A DNA stretch of 64,000 bases from Marilutibacter chinensis (GTDB taxonomy: Bacteria > Pseudomonadota > Gammaproteobacteria > Xanthomonadales > Xanthomonadaceae): positions 62,001 to 126,000 of the forward strand of contig NZ_JAKJPO010000007.1 of the NCBI RefSeq assembly GCF_021725675.1. Reading direction: 5' to 3'. Position 1 is the stretch's first letter; every line of letters starts with the position of its first letter. Positions 51,422 to 61,148 of this stretch are shown here, in pieces. The notes under the pieces were generated by a model. The model saw only the letters and a program-made list of their open reading frames with translations. It made no database searches and was not told where the DNA came from. Position numbers and translations under genes: made by a program.

Positions 51422-53137
51422 ATGAGCACTCATTCCGTCGAGGACATCAAGCGCGCCAGCGCCGGCCTGCGCGGCAGCCTGCTGGAAAGCCTGGCCGATC
51501 CGCTGACCGGTTCGCTGCGCGAGGACGACCAGACCCTGATCAAGTACCACGGCAGCTACCAGCAGGACGACCGCGACGTACGCGAGGCACGCCGTGTGGC
51601 GAAGCTGGAGCCGGCCTACAGCTTCATGATCCGCACGCGCACTCCCGGCGGCGTGGTCACGCCCGCGCAATGGCTGAAGCTCGACGAAATCGCCACCACC
51701 TATGCCGAACGCGGCCTGCGCATCACCACGCGCCAGGCGTTCCAGTTCCATGGCGTGATCAAGACCGAGCTGAAGGCGACGATGAAGGCGATCAACGCCG
51801 CCCTGGTCGACACCCTTGCCGCGTGCGGCGATGTCAATCGCAACATCGCGGTATCGGCGAACCCGCGGCAGTCGGCGGCCCATGCGGCGGTCTACGCGCA
51901 CGCCGCCGAAGTCTCCGCACACCTGCTGCCGAACACCCGTGCCTACTACGAGATCTGGCTCGACGAGGAACAGGTGGCCGGCAGCCCGGAGGTCGGCGAG
52001 CCGATCTACGGCGAGACCTACCTGCCGCGCAAGTTCAAGATCGGGTTCGCGATTCCGCCCTACAACGACGTCGACGTGTTCGCCCAGGACCTGGGCTTCA
52101 TTGCCGTCATCGAGCACGGCCCGGCGGGGGACGCGCAGATCGCCGGCTACAACGTCGTCGTCGGCGGCGGCATGGGCGCCACCCACGGCGACGCGGAGAC
52201 CTACCCGCGGCTGGGCAACGTGATCGGCTTCATTCCCGTCGACGCGCTCAAGGTCGTGGCGACGGCCGTGGTCACCACGCAGCGCGACTGGGGCAATCGC
52301 GAAATGCGCAAGCGCGCGCGGCTGAAATACACGATCGACGACCGTGGCCTGGACGCGTTCAAGGCCGAGGTCGAGAAGCGCGCGGAGATCGTGTTCGAGC
52401 CGGCACGACCATGGACGTTCGAGCACAACAACGACCGCTTCGGCTGGATCGAGGGCGAGGACGGGCGCTGGCACCTGACCCTGGCCCTGCCCGCGGGCCG
52501 AATCGTCGACGGCGATGGCGTCCGCCATCTCAGCGGACTGCGCGAGATTGCCCGCATTCTCGATGCCGCCGACGAAGGCGTCGAGTTCCGGATGACCGCG
52601 AACCAGAACCTGGTCATCGCCGGGGTGCCGGTCTCGCGGAAGCAGGCGATCGACGCCCTGGTCGCGGTGTACGCGCTCGACGCCCACCGCAATGCGAGCC
52701 CACTGCGCCGCGATGCGATCGCCTGCGTCGCGCTGCCGACCTGCGGCCTGGCGATGGCGGAGGCCGAACGCTACCTGCCCGCACTCACCGCCAGCGTGGA
52801 TGAGCTGCTCAGGAAGCACGGACTCGGGGACGCTGCGATCAACCTGCGCATCAGTGGCTGCCCCAACGGCTGCTCGCGTCCGTACCTCGGCGAGATCGCC
52901 CTGGTCGGCAAGGCACCCGGCCGCTACAACCTGATGCTCGGCGCCGACCACCGCGGCCAGCGGCTCAACACGCTGCATCGCGAGAACATCGACGAGGCCG
53001 CGATCCTCGCCGAGCTCGACGTCCTGTTCGCACGCTATGCCGGCGAGCGCCGGGGCGACGAAGGCTTCGGCGATTTCCTCGTGCGAAGCGCCGTCGTCAG
53101 CCATACACACCCCTCGCATTACGAGGTGACCCCATGA
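51422..53137 (+). CDS. cysI: Sulfite reductase hemoprotein subunit beta
   Basis: 571 residues. The four cluster and siroheme cysteines are C435 and C441 (ACVALPTC) and C480 and C484 (GCPNGC), in the exact C-x5-C and C-x3-C spacing. It reduces sulfite to sulfide with six electrons from CysJ, needing siroheme from CysG. ATG 51422 is one base after the cysJ stop; the longer frame from 51338 overlaps cysJ and is not used. It overlaps cysH by ATGA. Confidence 0.97.
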   Translation: MSTHSVEDIKRASAGLRGSLLESLADPLTGSLREDDQTLIKYHGSYQQDDRDVREARRVAKLEPAYSFMIRTRTPGGVVTPAQWLKLDEIATTYAERGLRITTRQAFQFHGVIKTELKATMKAINAALVDTLAACGDVNRNIAVSANPRQSAAHAAVYAHAAEVSAHLLPNTRAYYEIWLDEEQVAGSPEVGEPIYGETYLPRKFKIGFAIPPYNDVDVFAQDLGFIAVIEHGPAGDAQIAGYNVVVGGGMGATHGDAETYPRLGNVIGFIPVDALKVVATAVVTTQRDWGNREMRKRARLKYTIDDRGLDAFKAEVEKRAEIVFEPARPWTFEHNNDRFGWIEGEDGRWHLTLALPAGRIVDGDGVRHLSGLREIARILDAADEGVEFRMTANQNLVIAGVPVSRKQAIDALVAVYALDAHRNASPLRRDAIACVALPTCGLAMAEAERYLPALTASVDELLRKHGLGDAAINLRISGCPNGCSRPYLGEIALVGKAPGRYNLMLGADHRGQRLNTLHRENIDEAAILAELDVLFARYAGERRGDEGFGDFLVRSAVVSHTHPSHYEVTP

Positions 53138-53919
53138 GCATGCTCCCGAGCGGCAGGCCTCCCGTCGGCGCGCCGCCTGATCCGATCACCGCCGCCGAGT
53201 CGCCGAAAGCGCTTGCCGAGCTCAACCGCTGGCTGGCCCATCGCAGCGCCGAGGAACGCGTCGCCTGGGCACTCGAGAACACCGCCGGCGAGCATGCGCT
53301 GTCGTCGAGCTTCGGCGCCCAGGCCGCGGTGTCGCTGCACCTGGTGACCCGCCAGGCTCCCGGCATCCCGGTGATCCTGGTCGACACCGGCTACCTGTTC
53401 CCCGAGACCTACCGCTTCATCGACGGCCTCAGCGAGCGCCTCGACCTCAACCTCCATGTCTACCGACCGCAGGTCAGCAACGCCTGGGCCGAAGCGCGGC
53501 TGGGCCGGTTGTGGGAGAAGGGCGTGGAAGGCATCGATCGCTACAACCGCATCCACAAGGTGGAACCGATGCAGCGCGCGCTCGACGAGCTTGGGGTGCG
53601 TACCTGGATCGCGGGTCTGCGTCGCAGCCAGTCCGACAGCCGCGCGAACATCGACTTCCTCGAACTGCGCAACGGCCGCTGGAAGTTGCACCCACTGGCC
53701 GACTGGAGCGACCGCGACGTCTGGCAGTACCTCAACCAGCACGACCTGCCCTACCACCCGCTGTGGCACCAGGGCTATGTGTCGATCGGCGACGTCCACA
53801 CGACCCGCCGGCTGGAGCCGGGCATGCGCGAGGAGGACACCCGTTTCTTCGGCCTGAAGCGCGAGTGCGGCCTGCATTTCGACGTCGAGGACGACATGCC
53901 GTCCGACCAGGCGGCCTGA
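53134..53919 (+). CDS. cysH: Phosphoadenylylsulfate (PAPS) reductase
   Basis: 261 residues. The catalytic cysteine is C245 in [37 protein letters not shown] and [10 protein letters not shown] are the PAPS-reductase markers. The CC...CxxC motifs of Fe-S APS reductases are absent, so it uses PAPS and thioredoxin, consistent with the CysC domain in cysNC. It ends the cysJIH operon. Slightly longer N-terminus than the E. coli enzyme. Confidence 0.95.
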   Translation: MSMLPSGRPPVGAPPDPITAAESPKALAELNRWLAHRSAEERVAWALENTAGEHALSSSFGAQAAVSLHLVTRQAPGIPVILVDTGYLFPETYRFIDGLSERLDLNLHVYRPQVSNAWAEARLGRLWEKGVEGIDRYNRIHKVEPMQRALDELGVRTWIAGLRRSQSDSRANIDFLELRNGRWKLHPLADWSDRDVWQYLNQHDLPYHPLWHQGYVSIGDVHTTRRLEPGMREEDTRFFGLKRECGLHFDVEDDMPSDQAA

Positions 53920-54063
53920 TCGTCCGCCGTAGCCGTATCCGCAAAACGACTTCGGTCGCGGATCACGCGGATGGACATGGACCGGAATCCATGTCGAGCG
54001 GCTTGTCCATACTCATCCGCCTGATCCGCGGCCCGCCCTTGATTTCGCTCCCGGGAACTGTCC

Positions 54064-54135
54064 ACGCAGGAGCGGCGCAAGCCGCGATCGGGCGCTGCAA
54101 GCGAAGCTTCATCGCCGCCCACGCCGCTCCTGCGT
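54064..54135. repeat. REP-like palindrome between cysH and the LysR gene
   Basis: ACGCAGGAGCGGCGCAAGCC and the inverted ACGCCGCTCCTGCGT at its other end form the diverged arms of the GTAGGAGCGG family. The two genes converge here, as at other copies. Confidence 0.75.
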
Positions 54136-54155
54136 AGACCCGCTCCGCGGCCCGC

Positions 54156-55139
54156 CTACAGCGTCAGCGTCTGGGTCAGCTCGATCCAGCCCGGCGGCAG
54201 CGGCCAGTCGGCCTCGGCATTGCCTTCGAGCACGCGCCGCACGTCGTGGCGGTCGACCTGTGGCGCGATCGCGTGTATCAGTTCCAGCGCATAGTCGCGC
54301 GAGACCCGCGAGCGCGGCAGCACCGCCCATGCGATGCACTCGGGAATCGCCGCTGGCGCCGGCAGCACGACCAGATCTTCCTCCTGAGTGCCCAGCGCCA
54401 TCTCCGCCAGCAGGCCGACGCCCATGCCGGCGCGCACATAGGTCTTGATCAGGTCCGCATCGCGGGCGGTCATCGCCATCTGCGGCTCGACCCCCTCGCC
54501 GGCGAACGCGCGGCGCAACGACGACTCCGGACGGATCGACGACTCGTAGCTGACCAGCGGATACCGCGACAGTTCGATCAGGGTCGGTGCGCGGCCGATG
54601 CCGGCCAGCGGGTGCGTTCGGGGCACGATCACCTTCCGCTGCCAGCGGAACAACGGCACCGCGAGGCCTCCGTCGGGCACCTGGCCGGCGGTGCTGAGCA
54701 CCGCCAGATCGGCGGCGCCATGCGCGAGCTGTTCGAGCACTTCGCCGTCGGCGACCGGCTCCAGGTGCACGCTGATGCGCGGCCATGCGCGCCTGATGCT
54801 CGCGATCGCCCCCGGCAGCACGTGACGGGCCTGCGTATGGGTGGTGGCCAGCACCAGCCGGCCGACGTGTTCGCCGCGCTCGTTGGCGGCGTAGGCGCGG
54901 ATGTTCGCGGCCTCCTCGAGGATCCGGCGCGCGTGCGCGATCACCCGTTCGCCGGCCGGCGCCACCGCCTCCAGGCTGCGGCCGCGGCGCATGAACAACT
55001 GGAAGCCCAGTTCTTCCTCCAGTTGTTTGAGCTGCTTCGACAATCCCGGCTGGGTCGCGTGCACGCGCTCGGCAGCCAGGGTGATGTTGAGGCCGGCGTC
55101 GACGATGGCAACGAGGTAACGCAGCTGGGTCAGGGTCAT
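54156..55139 (-). CDS. LysR-type regulator, CysB-like
   Basis: 327 residues. Residues 1-60 are the winged HTH (MTLTQLRYLVAIVDAGLNIT and HATQPGLSKQLKQLEEELG). The remainder is the type-2 periplasmic binding effector domain. The start at 55139 gives the usual CysB/Cbl N-terminus; the upstream extension is discarded. It sits between cysJIH and the divergent cysG, so control of the cys genes by O-acetylserine or sulfur limitation is likely. Whether it is the main CysB is not certain. Confidence 0.85.
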   Translation of the reverse strand: MTLTQLRYLVAIVDAGLNITLAAERVHATQPGLSKQLKQLEEELGFQLFMRRGRSLEAVAPAGERVIAHARRILEEAANIRAYAANERGEHVGRLVLATTHTQARHVLPGAIASIRRAWPRISVHLEPVADGEVLEQLAHGAADLAVLSTAGQVPDGGLAVPLFRWQRKVIVPRTHPLAGIGRAPTLIELSRYPLVSYESSIRPESSLRRAFAGEGVEPQMAMTARDADLIKTYVRAGMGVGLLAEMALGTQEEDLVVLPAPAAIPECIAWAVLPRSRVSRDYALELIHAIAPQVDRHDVRRVLEGNAEADWPLPPGWIELTQTLTL

Positions 55140-55417
55140 CGCGGATCGGTCCGGTGATGCCGGCAGGGATGCCGGCTGCCGGCCCCAACGCATTCATGCG
55201 AGGCAGCGATGCGATGCGGACCGGAAAGTGGCGACACGGCTCGGCGGCGCGGCCGCCGAGGGTGCTGCCGGAAAGCTAGCCCATGCACCATGGCGCGTCC
55301 AGCGCCGCCGCGCCATCCCTTATGACCGCTCGGCATGGCTGCCGGGCGATTGCTCATTTCCCCTTGCAGTGCCGCGGCTCTAGCGTCTGCAGTCCGAACC
55401 GCATCAAGCGCTGTCGC
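55140..55417. promoter_or_regulatory. Divergent regulator/cysG promoter region
   Basis: 278 bases without a gene. No clear hexamers can be named; CTTATGACC near 55319 resembles the ATAACC/ATGACC blocks near cysJ. Confidence 0.3.
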
Positions 55418-56869
55418 ATGTCCGCCTCGCCCGCCCTGTTCCCGCTGTTCCTCGACCTCCGGGGCCGCCGTGTCCTGGTGGTCGGCGGCGGCTCGGTCGC
55501 CCGTCGCAAGATCGAGGCGCTGCGCGATGCAGGTGCCCGCGTCGTCGTCGGCGCGCCCGCACTGGAGCCGGCGATCGCGCGCCTGGTCGATGACGGCGAT
55601 ATCGAGCGCCTTGTCGGGCGTTTCGATCCGAACTGGCTCAACGACACATGGCTGGTCGTCGCCGCCACCGACAGCACGATCATCAATCGCGCCGTCGCCA
55701 CCGCCGCAGAGGCGCGGCGGGTCTGGGCCAATGTCGTCGACGACGCCGAACTGTCGAGCGTGCAGGTGCCGTCGCGGGTCGAACGCGGCCGCCTGCAGGT
55801 CGCGATCTCGAGCGGCGGCGGCGCGCCGATGCTGGCCCGGCACCTGCGCGAAAAGTTCGAAGCCCAACTGGACGAATCCCTCGGCGAACTGGCCGGGCTG
55901 CTGGCCGATCAACGCCGGCGCATCCGCAGGCGTTGGCCGGATATCGGCGCGCGGCGCGCGTTCTTCGAGCGCCTGCTGTCCGGCCCCGTACCGGGCCTGC
56001 TGCGTCGCGGCGACGCCGATGGCGCGCGCGCGGAATTCGAACGGACGCTCGAGCAGGATGCGACACCGCATCCCCGGGGCAGCGTCGCCCTGGTCGGGGC
56101 AGGTCCCGGCGATCCGGGCCTGCTGACCCTGCGCGGCCTGCGCGCGCTCAACGAGGCCGACGTGATCCTCCACGACCGCCTGGTCAGCCGCGAGGTACTG
56201 GCGCTGGCGCGTCGCGATGCCGAGCTGATCGAGGTCGGCAAGCAGGTCGGCGGCGATCATCACGCCACCCAGGCGCGCATCCATGCGCTGCTGGTAGAAC
56301 ACGCCCGGGCCGGCAGGCGGGTGGTGCGCCTGAAGGGCGGCGATCCGTTCGTGTTCGGCCGCGGCGGCGAGGAGCTGGAGATCCTGCATGCGCACGGCAT
56401 CGACTTCGAGGTCGTACCGGGCGTCACCGCGGCGATCGCCTGCGCCGCCTATGCCGGCGTGCCGCTGACCCATCGCGAACATGCCCAGTCGGTGCGTTTC
56501 CTGACCGCGCTCGGCCGCGACGGCGACGACCCGGTCGACTGGCCCGCACTGGCGCAGGAGCGGCAGACCCTCGCGTTCTACATGGGCGTGTCCGGGCTGG
56601 AGCGTATCCGCGACAACCTGGTCGCCCATGGCCGCGCTGCCGACACCCCGTTCGCGCTGATCGAAAACGGGACCCGTGCGCAGCAGCGTGTGGTCGCCGG
56701 CACCCTTTCGCAACTGCCCGAGGCCGCCGCCGCGCATGCGGTGAAGGCCCCGGCGCTGTTGATTCTGGGTGAAGTCGCGGCCGCGGCGACGGCTCTACAC
56801 TGGTTCGGGCCCCGCCCGCTACGCCTGGAAGATGCGCCCGGTTCGCGGACGGTCCCGCAGGCCGCATGA
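55418..56869 (+). CDS. cysG: Siroheme synthase CysG (uroporphyrinogen methyltransferase/precorrin dehydrogenase/ferrochelatase)
   Basis: 483 residues. The N-terminal part has the NAD motif [13 protein letters not shown] (about 19-31) and does precorrin-2 oxidation and ferrochelation. The C-terminal part, from [19 protein letters not shown] (about 223), is SAM uroporphyrinogen-III methyltransferase ([27 protein letters not shown]). It supplies siroheme for CysI. The segment [12 protein letters not shown] replaces E. coli SSGGTSPVLAR, so the phosphoserine position (S128) is alanine here. It precedes cysK and is probably co-transcribed. Confidence 0.95.
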   Translation: MSASPALFPLFLDLRGRRVLVVGGGSVARRKIEALRDAGARVVVGAPALEPAIARLVDDGDIERLVGRFDPNWLNDTWLVVAATDSTIINRAVATAAEARRVWANVVDDAELSSVQVPSRVERGRLQVAISSGGGAPMLARHLREKFEAQLDESLGELAGLLADQRRRIRRRWPDIGARRAFFERLLSGPVPGLLRRGDADGARAEFERTLEQDATPHPRGSVALVGAGPGDPGLLTLRGLRALNEADVILHDRLVSREVLALARRDAELIEVGKQVGGDHHATQARIHALLVEHARAGRRVVRLKGGDPFVFGRGGEELEILHAHGIDFEVVPGVTAAIACAAYAGVPLTHREHAQSVRFLTALGRDGDDPVDWPALAQERQTLAFYMGVSGLERIRDNLVAHGRAADTPFALIENGTRAQQRVVAGTLSQLPEAAAAHAVKAPALLILGEVAAAATALHWFGPRPLRLEDAPGSRTVPQAA

Positions 56870-56958
56870 GCGCAGACACGGCCCGCCCACCGTGGCCGAC
56901 GAGGGCACCGGACCGCGTCCCTCTTCACGTCATCCCCATCCCGACACCGGAGTCCCCC

Positions 56959-57918
56959 ATGGCCCTGTACGACAGCATCCTCGACACCGTCGGCGGCACG
57001 CCGATCGTCAAGCTGCACCGCATCGCGCCCACGCACGTGAACCTCTACGCCAAGGTCGAGTCGTTCAATCCCGGCGGCTCGGTCAAGGACCGGCTGGCGC
57101 TCGCGATCATTCTCGACGCCGAGCAGAAGGGCCTGCTCAAGCCCGGCCAGACCGTGGTCGAAGCGACCAGCGGCAATACCGGCATCGCACTGGCGATGGT
57201 GTGCGCGGCGCGCGGCTACCCGTTCGTCGCGGTGATGACCGAGACCTTCTCGGTCGAGCGTCGCAAGCTGATGCGCGCGTACGGCGCGAAGGTGATCCTG
57301 ACCCCGGCCGCCGAGCGCGGCACCGGCATGGTGCGCAAGGCGAAGGAGCTGGCCGACAAACATGGCTGGTTCCTCGCGCGGCAGTTCGAGAACGAGGCGA
57401 ACCCGGCCTATCACCGCCAGACCACCGGACCGGAAATCCTGCGCGACTTCGCCGGCCGGCGGCTCGACTACTTCGTCAGCGGCTGGGGCACGGGCGGCAC
57501 CATCACCGGCGCCGGCGAGGTGCTGAAGCTGGCCCGCCCGGACATCAGGGTGATCGCCAGCGAGCCGGCCGGCGCCGCGCTGCTCTCGGGCAAGGAGTGG
57601 CAGCCGCACAAGATCCAGGGCTGGACGCCGGACTTCCTGCCGGACGTGCTCAGCCGTACGATCGCCGACGAGATCCTGCCGATCGACGACGTACTGGCCC
57701 GCGACACCGCGCGTCGGCTGGCCGTGGAGGAAGGCCTGTTCGTCGGCATCTCCGCCGGTGCGACCATGGCCGCCGCACTGCAGGTCGCCGCAAAGGCGCC
57801 GGAAGGCGCAGTGATCCTGGCGATGCTGCCCGACACCGGCGAGCGTTACCTGTCGACCTTCCTGTTCGAAGGCGTCGCCGAAGGTTCCGACGACGACTGG
57901 CTGGCCGCGCAGGGCTGA
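56959..57918 (+). CDS. cysK: O-acetylserine sulfhydrylase (cysteine synthase)
   Basis: 319 residues of the PLP type. K43 in FNPGGSVKDRLA binds PLP, and the TSGNTGIALAMV loop follows. It makes cysteine from O-acetylserine and sulfide. The start at 56959 gives MALYDSILDTVGGTPIV; the long frame from 56866 adds an unusual N-terminus. CysM is an alternative, but ISAGATMAAALQ and the length favour CysK-type enzymes. It ends the sulfur gene cluster. Confidence 0.9.
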   Translation: MALYDSILDTVGGTPIVKLHRIAPTHVNLYAKVESFNPGGSVKDRLALAIILDAEQKGLLKPGQTVVEATSGNTGIALAMVCAARGYPFVAVMTETFSVERRKLMRAYGAKVILTPAAERGTGMVRKAKELADKHGWFLARQFENEANPAYHRQTTGPEILRDFAGRRLDYFVSGWGTGGTITGAGEVLKLARPDIRVIASEPAGAALLSGKEWQPHKIQGWTPDFLPDVLSRTIADEILPIDDVLARDTARRLAVEEGLFVGISAGATMAAALQVAAKAPEGAVILAMLPDTGERYLSTFLFEGVAEGSDDDWLAAQG

Positions 57919-57922
57919 CCCC

Positions 57923-57944
57923 GTAGGAGCGGTGCAAGCCGCGA
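57923..57944. repeat. Solo arm of the REP-like palindrome
   Basis: GTAGGAGCGGTGCAAGCCGC plus GAT, five bases after the cysK stop. It directly abuts the mosaic repeat, as the solo arm at 15275 does. Confidence 0.75.
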
Positions 57945-58040
57945 TCCCGGGGCTGCGCCCGGGAATCCCAAGGCTTGCTGCGCAAATCCTGGGGCCCTGC
58001 CGTTGCGCTTCCACTCCCCATTCGCGCTATGCGCGAGTCG
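57942..58040 (+). repeat. Mosaic intergenic repeat, partial forward copy
   Basis: GATCCCGGGGCTGCGCCCGG, GAATCCCAAGGCTTGCTGCG and GCCGTTGCGCTTCCAC match 32464-32540 in order with a few changes. The downstream part diverges. Confidence 0.7.
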
Positions 58041-58080
58041 TCCTTCTGACGCAGGGAGCCGGGTCACACCCCTCTTGAGC

Positions 58081-58148
58081 GTAGGAGCGGCGTAAGCCGC
58101 GATCAGGCTTGCATTGGAAAGCCCCGTCGCGGCTTACGCCGCTCCTGC
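58081..58148. repeat. REP-like palindrome before amgK
   Basis: GTAGGAGCGGCGTAAGCCGC(GA) at 58081-58102 is inverted at 58127-58148 with one mismatch at the end; loop 24 bases. Same family as 15079-15146. Confidence 0.85.
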
Positions 58149-58231
58149 GGCATCTCGCACCTGTCCGCCGGGCCCGGCATCGGCGGCCTGGCGTTTATGC
58201 TGTGCGCTTCGGAACGACCTGAAGTCCCTGC

Positions 58232-59299
58232 ATGACCGCCGATACCGACGCACGCGCCCGCGACCGCCTGGCCTGGGTCCGTGCCGCCACCGGACAACCC
58301 GGCCTGGAACTCGAGCGCGCGTCCTTCGACGCCGGCCATCGCAGCTATTGGCGAACCCGCGGAACGGCCCCGGACCGGATCCTGATGGATGCGCCGCCGG
58401 GCCTGGAGGACGTCCACCCCTGGTTGCGCATCCATGCCCTGCTCGAACGCGGCGGAGTCCGCGTACCGGCGATCATTGCCGGTGACGAGACGGCCGGCTT
58501 CCTGCTGCTGGAGGATCTCGGCGGACCGACCCTCGCCCAGACCATCGACGAGAACAGCGCCGACGCCCACTTCGATGCCGCGATCGGGCAGTTGCTGCGG
58601 TTGCAACGGATCACACCGCCGGTCGACCTGCCGGCGTTCGGCGAAGCACTGTTGCAGCGCGACGCAGGATTGTTCGAGGAGTGGTTCCTGCATCGCCACC
58701 TCGGAATAACGCTGGACTGCGCCGGCGCCGAGCGGCTGGAGCTCGCCCAGCGGCGGCTGATGGACAACGTGCTCGCGCAGCCCAGGGTGCTGACCCACCG
58801 CGACTACATGCCGCGCAACCTCATGCCTGCCAAGAGCGGGCCGGTCGCGGACGGACCGGCAGTGCTGGACTTCCAGGATTGCGTGACCGGACCGATCGCC
58901 TACGATCCGGTCAGCCTGTTCAAGGATGCGTTCATCAGCTGGCCGCTGACGCGGGTGGACGGTTGGCTGGCGCGCTATCACGCCCGCGCGCTCGACGCGG
59001 GCCTGCCGGTGCCGCCGCTGGAACGCTTCCTGCGCGATGCCGACTGGCTCGGCGTGCAACGCCACCTGAAGATCCTCGGCATCTTCGCCCGCCTGCATCA
59101 TCGCGACGGCAAGCCCCGCTATCTCGTCGACGCACCGCGTTTCCTCGGCTATCTCGACGAAGTCCTGCCGCGGCATCCGCAGTTGCGACCGCTGCACGAG
59201 TTGCTCGACGGCGTCGTGCGCCCCGCGTTCGAGCGCTTGCAGCGAGGAGACGCAGCGCGATCCGCCGGTCCGCAATCGCCCCGCGGCGGCGACGCATGA
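58232..59299 (+). CDS. amgK: N-acetylmuramate/N-acetylglucosamine kinase AmgK
   Basis: 355 residues of the aminoglycoside phosphotransferase (APH) fold. The catalytic loop is THRDYMPRNLM and the metal aspartate follows in LDFQDCVTGP. AmgK phosphorylates MurNAc (and GlcNAc) at C1 in the cell-wall salvage route of Pseudomonas and Xanthomonas. It overlaps murU by ATGA, so the two are coupled. No repeat or regulatory site except the palindrome upstream is seen. Confidence 0.92.
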   Translation: MTADTDARARDRLAWVRAATGQPGLELERASFDAGHRSYWRTRGTAPDRILMDAPPGLEDVHPWLRIHALLERGGVRVPAIIAGDETAGFLLLEDLGGPTLAQTIDENSADAHFDAAIGQLLRLQRITPPVDLPAFGEALLQRDAGLFEEWFLHRHLGITLDCAGAERLELAQRRLMDNVLAQPRVLTHRDYMPRNLMPAKSGPVADGPAVLDFQDCVTGPIAYDPVSLFKDAFISWPLTRVDGWLARYHARALDAGLPVPPLERFLRDADWLGVQRHLKILGIFARLHHRDGKPRYLVDAPRFLGYLDEVLPRHPQLRPLHELLDGVVRPAFERLQRGDAARSAGPQSPRGGDA

Positions 59300-60030
59300 A
59301 GGCGCTGATCTTCGCCGCCGGCCTCGGCGAACGGATGCGTCCGCTGACCGACCACACGCCCAAGCCATTGCTGCGCGCCGGCGGCCGGCCGCTGATCGTC
59401 TGGCATCTCGAGAAGCTCGCCGCCTGCGGCGTGCGCGAGGTCGTGATCAACACCAGCTGGCTGGCCGCACAGTTCCCGCAGGCGCTCGGCGACGGTTCGC
59501 GCTGGAACCTGAGGCTGCGCTGCGCATACGAAGGAACGACGCCACTGGAAACCGGCGGCGGCATGCTGCATGCGCTTCCGTTTCTCGCCGACGCATCCGG
59601 CTCCGACGAAGCCTTCCTCCTGGTCAACGGCGACATCTGGACCGATTACGACTTCGCCCGCCTGCCCCGGGAACCGGACGGCCTCGCGCACCTGGTGATG
59701 GTCGATCGGCCGGCGCATGCGACCCATGGCGATTTCGCGCTGGACGCCGACGGCCTGGTGCGCGCCGATGGCCAGCAGCGCCTGACCTATGCCGGCCTGG
59801 GCGTCTACCGACCGCAGCTGCTCGACGGCTGGGAGACGGTGATCGGCGACTGCGAACAGGTCGACGGCAAGCCCCGGTTCCGCCTCGCTCCGATCCTGAA
59901 GGCCCATATGGACGCCGGACGGATCAGCGGCGAACACCACCGCGGTGCCTGGACCGACGTCGGGACGCCACAACGGCTGGCCGAACTCGATGCACGACTG
60001 GCCGCCATCGCACCGCCCCCGGCGACCTGA
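59296..60030 (+). CDS. murU: N-acetylmuramate alpha-1-phosphate uridylyltransferase MurU
   Basis: 244 residues of the sugar-nucleotidyltransferase fold: FAAGLGERMRPLTDHTPKPLL (in two parts, about 4-24) and LVNGDIWTDYD. It makes UDP-MurNAc from MurNAc-1-phosphate, letting recycled muramic acid bypass MurA (fosfomycin target). With AmgK it forms the anhydromuropeptide salvage branch. Start ATG 59296 overlaps the amgK stop. Confidence 0.92.
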   Translation: MKALIFAAGLGERMRPLTDHTPKPLLRAGGRPLIVWHLEKLAACGVREVVINTSWLAAQFPQALGDGSRWNLRLRCAYEGTTPLETGGGMLHALPFLADASGSDEAFLLVNGDIWTDYDFARLPREPDGLAHLVMVDRPAHATHGDFALDADGLVRADGQQRLTYAGLGVYRPQLLDGWETVIGDCEQVDGKPRFRLAPILKAHMDAGRISGEHHRGAWTDVGTPQRLAELDARLAAIAPPPAT

Positions 60031-60096
60031 GCGGCATCACGCCGCCGATGCGGCGGATATGCGACGGTTCGGGCGGCTCAGCCGTACAGATCCATC

Positions 60097-60741
60097 ATGG
60101 ATCAGGCCGTGACCCACCTCGTGGACGAACCCGAACTGCTACGCAAGGCACGCTGGGGCAATCGCCAGGCGTTCGCCGAACTGTACGCCCGCCACGCCGG
60201 TGCCGTGCACGCGCTGGCGCTGCGGCTGACCGCCGACCCGGCCGCGGCCGAGGACCTGACCCACGACGCCTTCGTCAAGATGCTGCGGTTCATCGGCAGC
60301 GTCCGCAGCGACCGCCCGGTACGACCTTGGCTGAAGAAGGTCGTTGCCAACGCGGCGATCGACCGGCTGCGCCACGAGCACCGCCACCTGTACGCGGATA
60401 CCGGCGACGAGGGTCCGGACAGTGAACTCTGGGCCGGTCCCGCGACCGACCCGGCCGCGCACGTGGAAGCGGCGGCGATGCTGCAACGGCTGAGCCCGCA
60501 GGCCCGTACCCTTGTGTGGCTGCACGAGGTCGAGGGCTGGTCCCACACCGAACTGGCCGAGCGCTTCGGCCGCACCCCGAGCTGGTCGAAATCGCTGCTC
60601 TCGCGCGCCCTGCTGCGGTTGCGCGGCAGTCTCGACGCCGCCGCCGATGCTCCACCGACGGAACACGCCTCGGAGGACGCCCGGGAGCCGGCCCCGGAAC
60701 CAGAGTCGACCGAACCCACGCAGCGCCGTATTGTCCGATGA
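60097..60741 (+). CDS. ECF-type RNA polymerase sigma factor
   Basis: 214 residues. Region 2 is RQAFAELYARHAGAVHALAL to FVKMLRFIGSVRS; region 4 is RLSPQARTLVWLHEVEGWSHTELAERFGRTPS. An acidic/proline tail of about 35 residues follows. A likely anti-sigma gene overlaps it by ATGA. The regulon is unknown. Sigma factors of this length with a linked small membrane gene are usually controlled by that partner. Confidence 0.88.
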   Translation: MDQAVTHLVDEPELLRKARWGNRQAFAELYARHAGAVHALALRLTADPAAAEDLTHDAFVKMLRFIGSVRSDRPVRPWLKKVVANAAIDRLRHEHRHLYADTGDEGPDSELWAGPATDPAAHVEAAAMLQRLSPQARTLVWLHEVEGWSHTELAERFGRTPSWSKSLLSRALLRLRGSLDAAADAPPTEHASEDAREPAPEPESTEPTQRRIVR

Positions 60742-61148
60742 ACATGCCGATGAACGACTACGATTCCCAGCTTCGCCGCCATCTGCGCGCCCTTCCCGAC
60801 CCCGGGCTGCCGGACCGTCTGCGCGACCGCGTCATCGCCTCGCATGGACGCCGGCGACGGGTGATCCACGGCGCGACCGGCGTCGCGGCGGCAGTTGTGG
60901 CGGTGGCGTTGCTGCGCCCCGCGCTGCCTCTGCAGGATACCGCCCCCGAAACCGCAACGGTGCAGGCGCCGGTTGCGCCGCCGGCGCTGCATGTCGACGA
61001 GGCCGTCGCCCGCCTGCGGGCGATCGACCGCGCCCTGCAGGCCGCCTACGAGCGCGGCGCCAGCGACGACGAGGTCGCGCCGCTGTGGCGCGCGCGCGAA
61101 ATGCTGCTCCCGTCATCGGGCCGTCGCCCCGACTCCAACCCCTCGTGA
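60738..61148 (+). CDS. Small single-TM protein, probable anti-sigma factor
   Basis: 136 residues. N-terminal cytoplasmic part (LRRHLRALPDPGLPDRLRDRVIASHGRRRR) and one membrane helix (about 46-60, TGVAAAVVAVALLRP), then a periplasmic tail. The position and topology match an anti-sigma, although no zinc-anti-sigma HxxxCxxC motif is present. ATG overlaps the sigma stop; its own stop overlaps the next ATG. No other family match. Confidence 0.6.
   Translation: MNMPMNDYDSQLRRHLRALPDPGLPDRLRDRVIASHGRRRRVIHGATGVAAAVVAVALLRPALPLQDTAPETATVQAPVAPPALHVDEAVARLRAIDRALQAAYERGASDDEVAPLWRAREMLLPSSGRRPDSNPS

Larger units (their letters stand above)
57919..58231. other. Repeat-filled gap between cysK and amgK
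   Basis: 313 bases with a REP arm (57923-57944), a mosaic repeat copy (57942-58040) and a full REP-like palindrome (58081-58148). No gene. Confidence 0.7.

Noticed and set aside
53134-53919. Fe-S APS reductase instead of PAPS reductase
   Set aside because: The CC and CxxC pairs are missing, and the CysC domain fused to CysN supplies PAPS.
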